Of a stretch of DNA of 64,000 bases, positions 45,451 through 57,310 are shown one piece after another. The notes under the pieces were generated by a model. It saw only the letters and a list, made by a program, of their open reading frames with translations, made no database searches and was not told the DNA's origin. Position numbers and translations under genes: made by a program. Numbering within the stretch: position 1 is the first letter of the stretch; the number at the start of each line of letters is the position of its first letter. Source of the DNA: Deinandra increscens subsp. villosa (Eukaryota > Streptophyta > Magnoliopsida > Asterales > Asteraceae); assembly GCA_039602395.1 (NCBI GenBank), contig JBCNJP010000025.1, forward strand, positions 41,084,922 to 41,148,921, written 5' to 3'.

Positions 45451-46309
45451 ATGCTTAATTTTAGTTTGAATTTCTTAATTTTATAGACATTTATTTCCCT
45501 TTTTGTTAAAGAATACTTCAAATTTTACTATGATCATCCTCTTTGTCCTCAACATGATGTGTGGCCTAAAAGGAAAATCCAAAGAGATGGTATACAGACG
45601 TGTAGTTACACATTGTGTAATCCAAGTAGTTAACTCTGAAAACATGCAGCTATACAGGACTGAAATTAAAGAGAAATGCACTACATTTCAGCTCAATAAA
45701 ATGTTTACATGAAATAGTTAATGCACAAGTCAAATAGAGTTGTGACAAGTGAATATAGAAAGTATCCCATGAACATTTTGAAGTTTATGTCTTAAAGAAA
45801 TAGTTGAAATATTATTAAAAGATTCGCCAAAGAAGAAGCTAGAAATTGTATTTAGCAGAGAACTGAAGACGAATAAGTCTTCTGCAAAGCCATCATAACA
45901 TGTAATGCTCACTTGAAATAGATATAAATAATAACTTTTAACGCTTGTGTAATAAGTAAATAGCTATAACTTATACAACTAATATACCAACTAAAAAGAT
46001 CATGCAACCTATAATCTCTAAGAACCGGTCCAATTTTTTCGACCACTATCATTAAAACTATTATGTTCATGAATTCAACTTAAAACACTGTTTATGACTG
46101 ATTGCATGGCATACGACACGGATTGACTTCCTTACTATGGAATTCACTGACCCTCGGATTTTGATTTAAAAAGTACTATGTTATTACTGATATCTTAAAA
46201 CTATGTTGATGACTTCTATCTTACAACTCATTTGGTTTTAAATTACTATGTTTGTGACCAATATATATATTTTAATTCGAGTTTTTGTTGTTATTTGTTT
46301 GAGTTTAAA

Positions 46310-46465
46310 AAAAACGAATACCTCGATGTAAATTGTCATGCGGCCATAACAAGCGAACAGAAGACGAATACCGCGTTGTAGTTTGTTGTGCCGCTGCAAC
46401 GCGCGAACAGAAGACGAATAACACACTATACACTGTCGCCGCCGCAACGCGCGGGCACACGGCTA

Positions 46466-46466
<1 letters not shown>
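46310..46466 (+). repeat. Helitron-1 3' hairpin modules and terminus
   Basis: Two modules with GCGAACAGAAGACGAATA followed by self-complementary GCGTTGTAG...CTGCAACGC, then the terminal CGCCGCAACGCGCGGGCACACGGCTAG. Confidence 0.8.

Positions 46467-46499
<33 letters not shown>
46467..46499. repeat. (TA)n microsatellite
   Basis: Pure TA repeat after the Helitron-1 CTAG end. Confidence 0.9.
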
Positions 46500-46502
<3 letters not shown>

Positions 46503-48699
46503 TAGGTTCTTACTTTTAAACACTACATTTTTAGTGTTTAGAAAACACTTGATGATAATGTGTTTAACAAATTACAAGTCTTAAGTTCCATAAAATCATT
46601 AACCATTTTCACATTTTCAAACTTATAACCTTAAGGTTTATATAAAAATGTATTTCGGTGTTTATGATCTTAGAAAACTCGGGTTTTTATCGGTTTGGTT
46701 GTCAAGACTCGGGAAATCATTCTGGAACATTATTAACGTATAAAAACGTAAACGAAAGCGATTCAAATGACTCAAAAAAGGAGAGGAGTTAAAAACCGAA
46801 AGGAAACGAGAAAGGTGGTGGGTGGCTTCGTGGTTCACAGCTGCACCGTAGCAGCTCTGGCGGTGACAGTGGCCCCACGGCAGCAGCAGAGCGTGACAGC
46901 AGTGGTTCAGGCGGTGGTGGCTGCTGGTTCAGGCGGTGGTGGCTGCTGTTTGGCCGGAAAAAGAGAATAGGAAAGAAGGCGGTGGTTGTTGGTGGTGGTT
47001 CCGGGCAGCAGCAGTTGGCTAACAGCAACAGCTGCGGAACTCCACCGCAGCAGGGACAGCGATGGCAGCACCGGAGTGGCGGAGCACAGAAGCAACAGCA
47101 GTTCCGGCAAGCAGCAGTGGCGGGAAGCAGCAGTGTGGTGGTGGTTCGTCTCCGGTCAGCAACAGCAACAAAAATGAAGGGTAGTGGTGCGTGGTTGGTT
47201 GCCGAGAAGGAGAAAAAGAAAGATGGCGGTGGTGTCTGTTGGCGGTTCCCGAAGGTGATAGTGGTTGATGTGCAACCGTGAAAAGGGAGAGGAAGGAGGA
47301 AGGTGATGGTTGGTGTTGGCGGTTCCAGGTGGCGGCGGTTGTTGGTGTGGTTTCACTGTAATAGACAAGAGAGTGAAGGGGTGTGGTGGTTGTTGTTCAT
47401 GAAAAGAAAAGAGAGGAGAAGGAAGAAGAAAGTGGGTGTTTGGGTGTTGCTTGTTCTCTGTTAAAAAAAGAAAAGAAAGAAAAAGGAGAATGGAGGAGGT
47501 GGTTGGAAGATGTGGTCTCCAATTAGGCCAAGTTCTCCTTCTATAACCATCTACATCACCTACTATGTTTTTATAAAAAAAACTTCAATAAGTAGGTGCT
47601 TTTATTTTATAAAACTTTACCATGTTTTTATAAAATGGTTTGAGTATTGTAAAGTTTTATAAAATGTATAAAGGATGGCAAGGGTGAAAATCATAACTCT
47701 TATAAATAATAAAAGTGTAAAAGTTATACAAGTCGGTGACAAATTTTATATAAAATTTGTTGAGTTTTATAAAATAGTTTAGGCTTTGAAAATATTGTGT
47801 AAAATTTGTAAAGGATTAGAGATAATATAATTCATAACTTTTATAAATAATAAAAGTATAAAAATTATATAAGTTGGTGATTAATTTTTATTAAACTAAT
47901 AGGTGATAACCATTTTATAAAAATTAATACAAAATTGATGGGCCAATATTATTAAAAGTTAATCCCTTGGGCTTGGACTTTATATTGGGCCTAAATGTTT
48001 AAAGAAAAATGCAATTGGGCCCGATTGTCGGTTTTGGGCCGTACGGGTCCTAACGAGGCACCGGTTCGAGGCCCGGGCCCGTTGTGCATCAGTTGGGTTT
48101 ACGGTTCGCCACGATCACTCGGTTTATCAAGATTATGCAACGGGTTAAGGGTTTGAGCTCGGTTTCATTATTTTTGGCTCATTGGGCCTATTGGGCCTAG
48201 TTGGGCCCAACAGGTTCAACGATTGAGGTTTGGCTTAAGTCTTGACAACGGTTTCAGTTTGTGATGTTTATATTTCGTAAAAACCATTGTTCGAGTCGGT
48301 TACATCAGTTTTTCATAAATCAGATATAGTTTTCAGTTTTTCACACGTGTTACGGTTTACGTTTTCAGTTTTATCAGTTCGTGACAGTTTTAAGCTCGAC
48401 CGTTCGGATTTATTTAAAACCGAATGGTTTTACGATACCAGTTCCGGATAAAATATAAAAGTACCTTTTATATTTAATTTTCTTGTTATTGAAGTTCCAT
48501 GATTAATCCATGGAATCTCGATGCATTTTACGGGTATACGCTTCAAGTACAAACGCGAGATTAGGTTTACGTCATCAGTTAACGGTCAGGCATAGTAATT
48601 AACAGTTTAAACAATAATCAGATCAGTTAATGCACATTAAAACTTAATTAAAAGTCAAAGTAAAGAGGTTTGACCTAGGTTTTCGGACGAGGTGTCACA

Positions 48700-48712
48700 T
48701 TCTCCCCCAGTT
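48700..48712 (-). other. Polypurine tract of Gypsy-B
   Basis: On the minus strand AACTGGGGGAGAA directly precedes the TGTGACACC start of the 3' LTR. Confidence 0.75.
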
Positions 48713-49212
48713 AGAAGAATTTCGTCCCGAAATTCAGTTCTTGATCACTGGTTGTTTTTGATTTTCCGAAAAGACGAGTATATTTCAGACGCATTTGGTC
48801 CTTGGGTTCCCAAGTGTACTTTGGACCTCGCCATGAGTTCCAGCACACTTTGATAATGGGAATGCGGCTATGCTTCGTTCTCGTAAGGTCTTAGTCAAGT
48901 ACCTTGACAGGTTCCTCAATAATGTGAGGCGTTTCGTCAACTTGAATTTTGTCAAGTGGGACGACAAACGTTTCATCAGACAAGCATTTCTTAAGATTAA
49001 TAACGTGAAAGACATCATGCACACTGCTAAGCTCTACGGAAGGCGTAGACGGTAAGCTACTGGTCCGATATTCTCAGTGATTTCAAATGGACCAATGTAA
49101 CGAGGGTTAAGCTTTCCTTGTTTGCCGAACCGGATGACACCTTTCCAAGGTGACACTTTTAACATGACGCGATCACCCTTTTTAAAGGATAAGGGTTTTA
49201 CGACGATTGTCG
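48713..49212 (-). pseudogene. 3' end of Gypsy-B pol (integrase tail)
   Basis: Minus-strand frames read KKGDRVMLKVSPWKGVIRFG and NPRYIGPFEI, homologous to the same region of Gypsy-A (about 30160-30270). Downstream frames shift and no clear chromodomain remains. The frame carries an extra base just after the insertion site of the solo LTR. Confidence 0.8.
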
Positions 49213-52089
49213 TGTCACACCCCAACCGACGGCGGAAACGTCGAGGCATGATTAGATTGCCCATAAGCTCATGACAAATAATTTAGTGACAATATTAATA
49301 AATAATTAATTTCATTGATAACATTGAAAAGTAAAATAATACCCCACATTGATAATAAATACAATTTTTTATTAAATTAGGTCCAAAAGCCCTATGTGAT
49401 AGCATCTTGAAACATCAACATCTTAGCCTGCAACATGTATAAAATAAATGGGGGTCAACTATAAATAGTTAGTGAGTAACCACAAGTTTGATACATAACA
49501 TATATTTGAAAAACATGCGTTACGTGTCATATGATAGAATAAGTGAAATATAACATGCTAGAAAGTATTGACAACATGAAAGACAAGGCATAAACAAACC
49601 TCAATGACATATGATAAATTCCCTAACCCGCAGGTTAGACTATATGAAATAATGAAATAGGCTCCAAACACCCAACGCTGAACCGGTCAAGTTGAGTGGG
49701 TTGTCAACCGATAGATCTACCTTTGTTACCCCAGGCCTTACGTTAATGTTTATGCCAAATGAAAGACATGACAGACATGACAACCATGACATACTTGACA
49801 TTCAATGATAAACATGAAAACCTTTGATAAACATGAAAGCCTTTGAAAATCACATATTGACAAATCATGCTAGAAGTCACATAACACATAATTCACACAT
49901 AGATCACATACGCATGGTAATTGATAAACTTCGAAGATAACACTTTGAAATAGGATACATGTTGCAACCCCAAAATGAGAAAATGAGAAAAGGGGCAAGG
50001 ATTACTCACCTGATTCGAGTATGGATATCCACAAGAACGTAAGTCGAGACTGTTTGGATAAAACCTAAAATTTAACCTAATGGAATGAATAACGCGAGAA
50101 TGAATAACTGGATAGATGAATTTGAACGTCCTATGAATTTCTAGATTCATATGAAATCTTACTTAATTAAACAATTTAATAAGTTTAAACTTTGAATTGG
50201 TGAGAAAATACATAACATGAGTTATAAGTATACATATATATATATATATATGTGTATATATATATCAAAATTCTCATTTAAGACAATACGCGATATTTCA
50301 AGATGTTAAATCTAAAAAAACGAGTAATAATCTTCACTAACAGTATTTTGTCCTATATATATATATATCTATTACTATATATAATACATATTGGAGAGAG
50401 AAAGTTAAATGTCTTAATTTTAAGACGCGTACAAATCAATAAACATCATGTACAAGTCTTGAATGCACAAGAACTCTTAAAACCCTAGGTATATAATCCA
50501 ATTTTTCTCATATACCCTACCTGTTGTCTCCAAAAACTCTCTCGAGCACAGTCCCTCTCTAAAAACTCTCCCGGTCGACCACGGCGGCTAGACCACCGGC
50601 CGCCCCTTCTAACCACCCTATTCGGCTAGACCACCACCGAGACCGTCGTGCATCTAACCGGTAGCGCGAGTGGTGACTACAGTCGCGAGTTCCGGCGATG
50701 GCGACTAGGGTTTCAGCAAGATCCCGGCTAGAGTTAAATGCATTGACAAACTCTCTGTTTTTTCGGTACGTTTTCTATCGGATTCCCGAAATCAGATTTC
50801 GTTCTATAGGTTGAATCTGTTTGCTTCCGTTTTGCTTCCGTTTAATCTATCTGATGTGTTTCTTTTTGCTTTTGTAGTGCTTCTCGGTCGAATCTACACA
50901 TTTTGTGACACCCTCTTGCACCGATCTTCTTTTATCTGATTATATAAAAAACTTCAGATCTACGGTTCGTAACTGAGAATTTTTTACATCAATCTCTTAT
51001 ATTTTCCTGTACGTTTGTTTTTTTTTTGTTTTTGGAATTGTTATGATTTTCGTTTTTGGGTTTTTCATTTTCAGAATCGCAGTAGTGATGCAGGTTTTTC
51101 CTTCCGTGTGTATGTGTAAATTATAGTTGATTTTAACTTTTAGGTTTTTCCTAATACTTTTCAGGTTCTTGAATCTCAAGGCACGCCATTGCTCTCTCCT
51201 GGTACGCATAAACTCCTCTGAAAGTGTGAAGATTTATAGTTTTAATGGACCTGGTTGTTTTAAGTTCCAAATGATAAAGCTCTGACTTTTGTGTGCTATG
51301 TTACTTCAAAGTTCAAACAGAACGTACAAGGATTGATAATTGGTTCTGAAGCTATGTATATAAATCTTCAGAAGTGAATACTATTGATGATCTTATTGTT
51401 TATAATCATAAAGAAAACAAGTTTGATTGTAATTAAATGGTAAGCAAAAAGGTTTATTTCTTGTATTTGAAGTAAAAACGAAAAGGGTAAATGCATAGTT
51501 GTCAAAAACGCAATAGGTGCACGCCTAGGTGCTTAGGTGAGGCATAAGCAAAATGCCTTGCAACAATGAAGGCGCTCATATATCATTCATTTTTTACTTC
51601 TAGAATGGATTTAGCTATCTTTATCTCTAATGTGTGGTAGGTTTTTGAAAATTAGCTTAAAAGAAATTATGTCAAGATGGACACTTTAATAAGTAAACAA
51701 GTTGAATTGTTTCTTCTAACGTATATAATGGAAGAGATTTAAGATTCTATAATGCTATGATGTACTCAATATATTTTAACATTGCATTTGTTTAAGGATT
51801 GTATGAGCATATTATGTTGTGGCCTATAAGGGTGACCAAAAGTTTATAGCTTATTAATATTGCTGTTAAAGAATAGTTATGTCGTCATATGTAAAATTTC
51901 TTTGTGCTGTCCAACAATGAAGATACCTCCATCAAGGAAAATTTTAGCTTATTAATATTGCTCACTTTACTATGCAATCCTACAATACAGTTCTTTTTGC
52001 TTATTTCTAGGTTTAAATTTTGTATGCGCTGCTCCTTTTAATTGGTTTCTGCCTTAAAACTGACTTGCATCATATTAATATGATACAGG

Positions 52090-52236
52090 TGGTTAGCCAA
52101 TACTAAGGGTGGTGAGCTGGAATCTCTAGGGTATAAGGACGATTATATAGTTGATTTTGATACACTCGAAAAACGTGGGCAGAGGCTCCAAGTTTTCATT
52201 AAATTATTTTTTTTATAACACTCATCACAGGTAATA
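52090..52236 (+). other. Exon-like open frame in Helitron-2, unidentified
   Basis: After ATACAG, the frame WLANTKGGELESLGYKD, then DYIVDFDTLEKRGQ, stays open to about 52217. It looks like real coding sequence but I do not recognise the family. Confidence 0.3.
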
Positions 52237-52726
52237 TTACATTCCTTTTAAATATGAGAAATACTATAAGCATTTTTGTTACTGTGTGTTTGTTGCAATT
52301 AACAATTTACATGTTTCTTTGGATATAGGCTTGCTTCCTCTCGATTTACTACAAGGCAAGTTCAGTTTTTTCTTCTTCCTGTTTTCTTATTTTTTATATA
52401 TTGATGTCACGGAAATGGGTTTGATGCAGGTTTCTTGATGGAACCCTAATACCATTAGCCTTTTTCTTTTGATATGTTATTTGAAGCTTCTTTACTGCTC
52501 GATTTTGGCAGGGTTTTTCAATTGCTGTTGGATGCGTTGTTCAAGCAAGTTCGGTTTATGCCTCGCTGTTTTTTATTCGAATGATCTAATGTGCTTTTGT
52601 TTAGTGTTTCTCTATTCTCTGTTCTTGGGTTATAAATGGGGTGACATATGAACTCAGTTGTTGTTCATATGTCATCAGAACCTTTATATTCCTGTTTGTG
52701 GTTATGTGCCTTTTAACTAAAAAGAA

Positions 52727-52782
52727 ATAGTCAAACGGGTTGAATGGGTCAAACGGGTTGAATGAGTCAAACGGGTTACACT
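52727..52782 (+). repeat. Three tandem GTCAAACGGGTTGAATGG units
   Basis: 19-bp repeats with slight variation inside Helitron-2. Confidence 0.85.
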
Positions 52783-53426
52783 CATCAGTACCATAAAGCC
52801 TCTTATATTTCTGGTGAGCTGGTCATTTACTGTTTAAATCTTTTTATTTGTGAATCAGCTCTATTTTATGATGACAAGCACTCTGTAGCTACAAACAAGG
52901 TGAAGCTGATTCTGAACTGTTAAGGGCTGCTCATGTAGGGCCTGATTGTAGTCATGATTTCTAGAAATTCATGAGGTGAGTTTTGAATATATTTGACTTA
53001 GTTTTTATGAATTACAACCGGTTAAGCCTTAGGCATTGAATGTGATGTGTTTTTGTTGCCTTGAAGCAAGTTGCGAGACTGTTTTGAATTGGTTTGTGTC
53101 TGCTTAAATACGAATGTTGCAAGCACTTGATTTGGGTTGTTTTGGTGGAGGCTTTGAGTCATCGACCTGTAATCGCTGGTAAGTGGTTATGCTGGTTATG
53201 GTTAATGTATACCAAGATTTTAAGTGATTTTGGTATCTATTATTTAATGTAAATGAGTTAGTCGGATGCTTTTTTCGTTCTTGTCGGTTTGCTGCAAGAT
53301 AAAGGGTTTAAACTACCTGTGCAATTTAATTGGGATGCTTAGGAATCACACTTTCTTTTAATTTTATCATATATTTCATAGTTATATCGTTGTATAGACT
53401 TGGTGAAAAATGGTATATTATTGTTG

Positions 53427-53490
53427 CAGCCCTCTATCTTGCATCAGATGCTGGTTGTGTAGGATTTATGGTATTTATAGATAATGCGAT
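53427..53490 (+). pseudogene. Possible captured exon of a short-chain dehydrogenase/reductase
   Basis: Following TATTGTTGCAG, the frame reads AALYLASDAGCVGFMVFID. SDR enzymes commonly have an A-x-[LF]-LASD-x6-G-x3-VDGG stretch near the C-terminus. The match is short and the GG after ID is lost, so the assignment is tentative. Confidence 0.35.
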
Positions 53491-53944
53491 TCTGGTTATG
53501 TTGTTTGTGTAGAATATATATGTCGTATATTTCATGGATGTTATATTTTTCATTCAACCACTTAAAGAGAAGTATGATTCATGTCTATTCTACTGATGCA
53601 GGCACCAATTTATCTAAACATCTATATGCCTTTTGAAACGCAAAGTGGAATGTGTTCTAGGTTGACCTATTTGGCTCATTTACTTAAGCAAGTCAACCAT
53701 CAAATAACTCGTGGTTCATAACACCTAACAAAGAAGCTATCAAATTAGGTGTAGATGAATCCATCAATTTACAATTGGCCACAGCCATTGCATCAAAGAA
53801 CCTTTATATTCTGGAGGTTTGTGTTTTAAGATTGGACTGCTTTTTATATTGATGGAGATTTTGATTGTGTTGGTAAATGCTGTTGGTTTTATATTGCTTT
53901 TGGGTTTGGCTTCATTTTTAGCACTGGGTACCTATATTAGAACA

Positions 53945-54180
53945 AAGATTTGGCAACTGATGTTTTTTTCTTCTTCTTTGAGGGCAGGTTTCTCATATAT
54001 TAATACATGGCAAATGAGGGTTATAGGATCATGTTGACGGTATGTACCTTAGTTTCTTTAATTCTTTAATTTCTTGGTCTCTTCTTCTTTCTAAGTTCCT
54101 CATGCTTTTCTGTAGGTCCATGTGTGGTTGTGTTGGGTTAGCACATACAGATTCACAGTTTTAGCAATAGCCAACTTAAG
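53945..54180 (+). repeat. Segment shared with Helitron-1 (matches 45222-45450)
   Basis: Collinear with the Helitron-1 copy, including the GGTATGTACC donor-like site and the TGTAGGTCCA acceptor-like site. Confidence 0.7.
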
Positions 54181-54837
54181 GAATGCCAAGAAGATCACAA
54201 CTCAAGATAAGGTTAAGTACATCCAATCGATTCTAGACTTTTAGCTTTGAAATAGTTAGGGTAGATCACAACTCAAGTTAAGGTTAAGTACTTGTTCATG
54301 TAAGTCAATTATATCTAATATGAGTTTTATAAAACTAACCTATTGATCTTTTGGTTCTTTTTCTGTTACCACTTACCATGATTGTTTAAATTTTTAAGTA
54401 TTTATGTTTTTTTATATTCTTTCAATCTTCATATCACATATCACTTGTTAGGTCATCTGACTTCAATGAAAGGCACGATCAGAGTGGTCTTTGTGCTAAA
54501 ACTTCTGTTTTATTTTAGATATTCAGTTTCTTTTTATTCTCATGTAAACAAGTGGTTTGGTATTCTTGATATTCATACTTTTATTTTTTGTTGATGCAGC
54601 ATTGAACATATAGATCATGGTGTTGATCTTCTTGCTTGCAGCAGCTTTATATTATGGCAAAGCACACAAGATATTTTGTTCTAAAACATCCAAAGAAATT
54701 TCCTCAAGTGTTTTAAACAAAATTGCTGACATTTGCAACTCTACAATGGGCCAAATAGTTGACTTTAACTGCTTATATCATGTAATACTATTTTACATTG
54801 TAATTGTGTAGATGTGTTTTGAACTATTTCTTAAATC

Positions 54838-55019
54838 GACAGGCCTTGATGATGTAACAATTAAGGTGTTGGGTGTAATTGCATAATTATGTAATACTAT
54901 TTTACATTCGACAGGCCTTGATGATGTAATTGCTTATATTATGAAATACTATTTTACATTCTAATCTTTGGGTGGTTTTAGTTTACTTCCAATGATGATG
55001 TAACAATTAAGGTGTTGGG
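54838..55019 (+). repeat. Local duplications in Helitron-2
   Basis: CGACAGGCCTTGATGATGTAA and TGTAACAATTAAGGTGTTGGGTGT each occur twice, with TACTATTTTACATT also repeated. Confidence 0.8.
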
Positions 55020-55249
55020 TGTGGACAACAAGATTACAATCAGGTGAAATCAATAAACTTGATAAGTAAAATCTCATTTTTATAATTATGCTGTTAGTTA
55101 ATGGATATTGTTTTCATGTTCTCTTTCTTTTTTTTTTGGCATTAGTCACCTCTACATGATATGTTGTTATCATAACAAGACCTTCTTTTCAATCCATTAT
55201 TCGAGGTTATGATATTCGTTTTTCTTAATGAACAAGTATCACATTGGTT

Positions 55250-55383
55250 GATTGTCACCGCCGCTATATCATGCTAACAGAAATGAATATCGAGATGTAC
55301 ATTGTAGCACCACTGTAACATGCGAACAAATGACGAATAAAGCCTATAAACTGTCGTCGCCGCAACGCGCGGGCACCATGCTA

Positions 55384-55384
<1 letters not shown>
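55250..55384 (+). repeat. Helitron-2 3' hairpin modules and terminus
   Basis: Same modules as 46310-46466 but more diverged, ending GTCGTCGCCGCAACGCGCGGGCACCATGCTAG in two adjoining parts. Confidence 0.8.
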
Positions 55385-55424
<40 letters not shown>

Positions 55425-55434
55425 TATAGATATA
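55385..55434. repeat. (TA)n microsatellite
   Basis: TA tract after Helitron-2, degenerating to TAGATATAGATA. Confidence 0.9.
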
Positions 55435-56832
55435 TGTAAATAAGTGTAGAACGATTTCTAAGGATTAGCCACCGGGTAATTATTATATTTAATGTTATCA
55501 ATTTAATAATACAGAGTTTAATGAAAAATTAACATGTTCGATGCTTGTGGGGTTTATAACGCGTTTATATTTGGTCTGGGTTAACCAAAAGTGGAGAGGA
55601 ATATAAAAATGCAAGCAACAACATGATTAAAAAAAATGAGGGTTGCGAGGTTCGAACCCCCGACGTACGCATCTCAGGCCAACCATCAAACCACTAGGAC
55701 AACGAAGATATTGATGTTTGTTCAGCATGTTAAGTATTTAACATATTCTGGTCGAGTGTCATCTTCCCATACCCAAAACAACGGATCCACCATTGATTTT
55801 CATAAAAACTTAAAAACCTTTTCAAAACGTTTGAAACAACATTGAGATCATGTAAAAATCGAGTCTTTGATCATACCTAGTAACGAAACGAACCCGAAAC
55901 ATGTCGAAGGTGATGGTCACATCCCGTGCGGCGGCTTGAATCCGCCCGGTGCGACTGCCCACGCCGGTGGTCTTCCTCGGTGCCTGCTCTTGGTGGTGAT
56001 CTCCGGTGAACCGACGGTTGGGGCGGTGGAGAATTTGAGAGTTCGAGGGGCTCCGATCTCCTCGAGTTCGCTCCAGGTTTGTACTTAACCGATTGATCTT
56101 CGGTGCTCGTCAATGGAGTCTTCGAACGGCTCCATAGTTTGTCTTCGATGTGTTACTAATATGAGGGTGATTGAGGTGAGATTTATTTCACTCCTAAAGA
56201 ACCGATGATTTAAGAATTTGGTAACAGAGAGGCTATTAAGGTTCCTTTAATAATGATTGAATTCTCGTAACTGAAGTTTGATGATCGAAGAAATAAAAGT
56301 GAAGCGGTGTTACCGGAAGCGAGAGATGACTGTTTCATTTGGTATTCAAAATCGAGATTTGCCTATGGACAAAAACAGTCCATCAAGTTATGTTGTTTAC
56401 ACTAGTAGTCACTCAAGACTAAACTTAACAAAATTACGTTGAAAAACTTCAAGGTTGTTCCTCAAAGTTTTGAAACACTTAATCAACATTTAACCAACTA
56501 TAATTTTATAATTAATACTCTTACTGCAAAAGATCATATTTCTTTTTCTTTTTTTAAAAATAATAAAACGTTTGATATGATAAATAAATAAAAGATCGAA
56601 GGAACAAGTAATTAGAATTAGAACTTGTGAAATCATAAATGTTAGATACACATAAAAATCATAAAATATACATAGTTCCACATGAAATCATGAACCGTGC
56701 ACGTTGATCATGTTTGTTTAATTAATAGGTTAATCAAATAATTCTCTGATATTTATTGCTTGATTGTAAATGAAATTATCCAATGGTCGAAGCGAGTCGG
56801 GTTTCCAATATGGATATATGATGGATGTTACA

Positions 56833-57310
56833 GTCGGCAGATAAATCTCAATACACTGATAAAAGAATGAGGATTGACACACGGATGAACGAGGTTTTGA
56901 GTATGAAGGTTTCTGGACAAGTCAGGATTTCTCATGAATGGGCTCTACAAGGATTTTCATGCAGTTCAAATTACAATTATGTGTGCACCCATAATTGTGA
57001 TTTGCCTTACATGATCAGCCTAAGCTTTGCTCATACTTGAGTTTTCAGTTTGTCAGAAAATGAAATGTATCGGGGACAAGATGGCTTATGGAAAAGTTTA
57101 GATTGATTCGCTACCGGACGAAATCTTCCTTGATTCCCGGGATTTCTAATGATAACAATAATGGAAATGCGGTTTGGCTCCAATCTATTGGTCTTGCAGT
57201 CTAAGGTCATAATAGGTTCTAGACAAGATGGGTGTGTAGGCCATTGGTCCAATCCGTTCTGGGATCTCAAGGGACCGATGAGGTTTAAGCATACCTAGCT
57301 TTCCAGGCCT
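56833..57310 (-). other. Unassigned remnant between the solo LTR and Gypsy-B integrase
   Basis: The bases next to the solo LTR continue the Gypsy-B frame on the minus strand (S-A-D before N-R-R-K across the insertion), but the rest has no clear homology. A second KRRKPL-like motif appears at about 57360-57390, so a small insertion or duplication separates the two. Confidence 0.4.

Larger units (their letters stand above)
39294..46466 (+). mobile_element. Helitron-1, non-autonomous, with a LIM-domain exon
   Basis: The 5' terminus TCTATTACTATATATAATAC is preceded by A of a TA tract. The 3' terminus is GCAACGCGCGGGCACACGGCTAG followed by T. These fit Helitron rules (5' TC, 3' hairpin plus CTRR, insertion between A and T). 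A second 5' terminus of the same family is at 41784. The first kilobase resembles a pyrimidine-rich 5' UTR. No Rep/helicase is seen. Many exon-like pieces with AG/GT borders occur between 42480 and 45450, which I could not identify. Confidence 0.75.
36673..48699 (-). repeat. 3' LTR of Gypsy-B, split by Helitron-1
   Basis: The plus strand begins TGTCACACCCC and ends GAGGTGTCACA, so on the minus strand it is TGTGACACC...GGGGTGTGACA. Removing Helitron-1 (39294-46466) and MITE-A copy 3 leaves about 4.7 kb, long for one LTR; other insertions may hide in it. GGTGG/CAGCAG-rich frames at 46767-47370 lie inside and look like low-complexity LTR sequence. Confidence 0.65.
50368..55384 (+). mobile_element. 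Helitron-2, non-autonomous
   Basis: 5' TCTATTACTATATATAATAC after a TA tract; 3' CGCAACGCGCGGGCACCATGCTAG before a TA tract. The first 120 bp (including TTAATTTTAAGACGCGTACAAA) align with the start of Helitron-1. Interior: a GC-rich 5'-UTR-like piece (50520-50720), an SDR-like fragment, an unidentified exon-like frame at 52090-52236 and a segment shared with Helitron-1. No Rep/helicase. Confidence 0.8.
49213..56832 (-). mobile_element. Solo LTR (Ty3/gypsy) inserted in Gypsy-B pol, split by Helitron-2
   Basis: The plus strand starts TGTCACACCCCAACC and ends GGATGTTACA. GTCG stands before (49209-49212) and after it (56833-56836). Joining the flanks restores the Gypsy-B target. Without Helitron-2 it is about 2.6 kb, the same size as a Gypsy-A LTR, with no internal region, so it is a solo LTR left by recombination. 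The CG-rich part at 55880-56110 has short frames without domains. Confidence 0.75.

Noticed and set aside
46767..47368. Several overlapping frames rich in Gly, Val, Gln or Pro on both strands
   Set aside because: Low-complexity GGTGG/CAGCAG sequence within the Gypsy-B LTR; overlapping frames on both strands indicate composition, not genes.
51510..51580. Repeated GCGCCTA/GGCGC-like words in Helitron-2
   Set aside because: Common degenerate filler in plant intergenic DNA; no array structure.
55867..56113. GC-rich frames on both strands near the right part of the solo LTR
   Set aside because: Inside the LTR, without domains; likely the transcribed R/U5 part.
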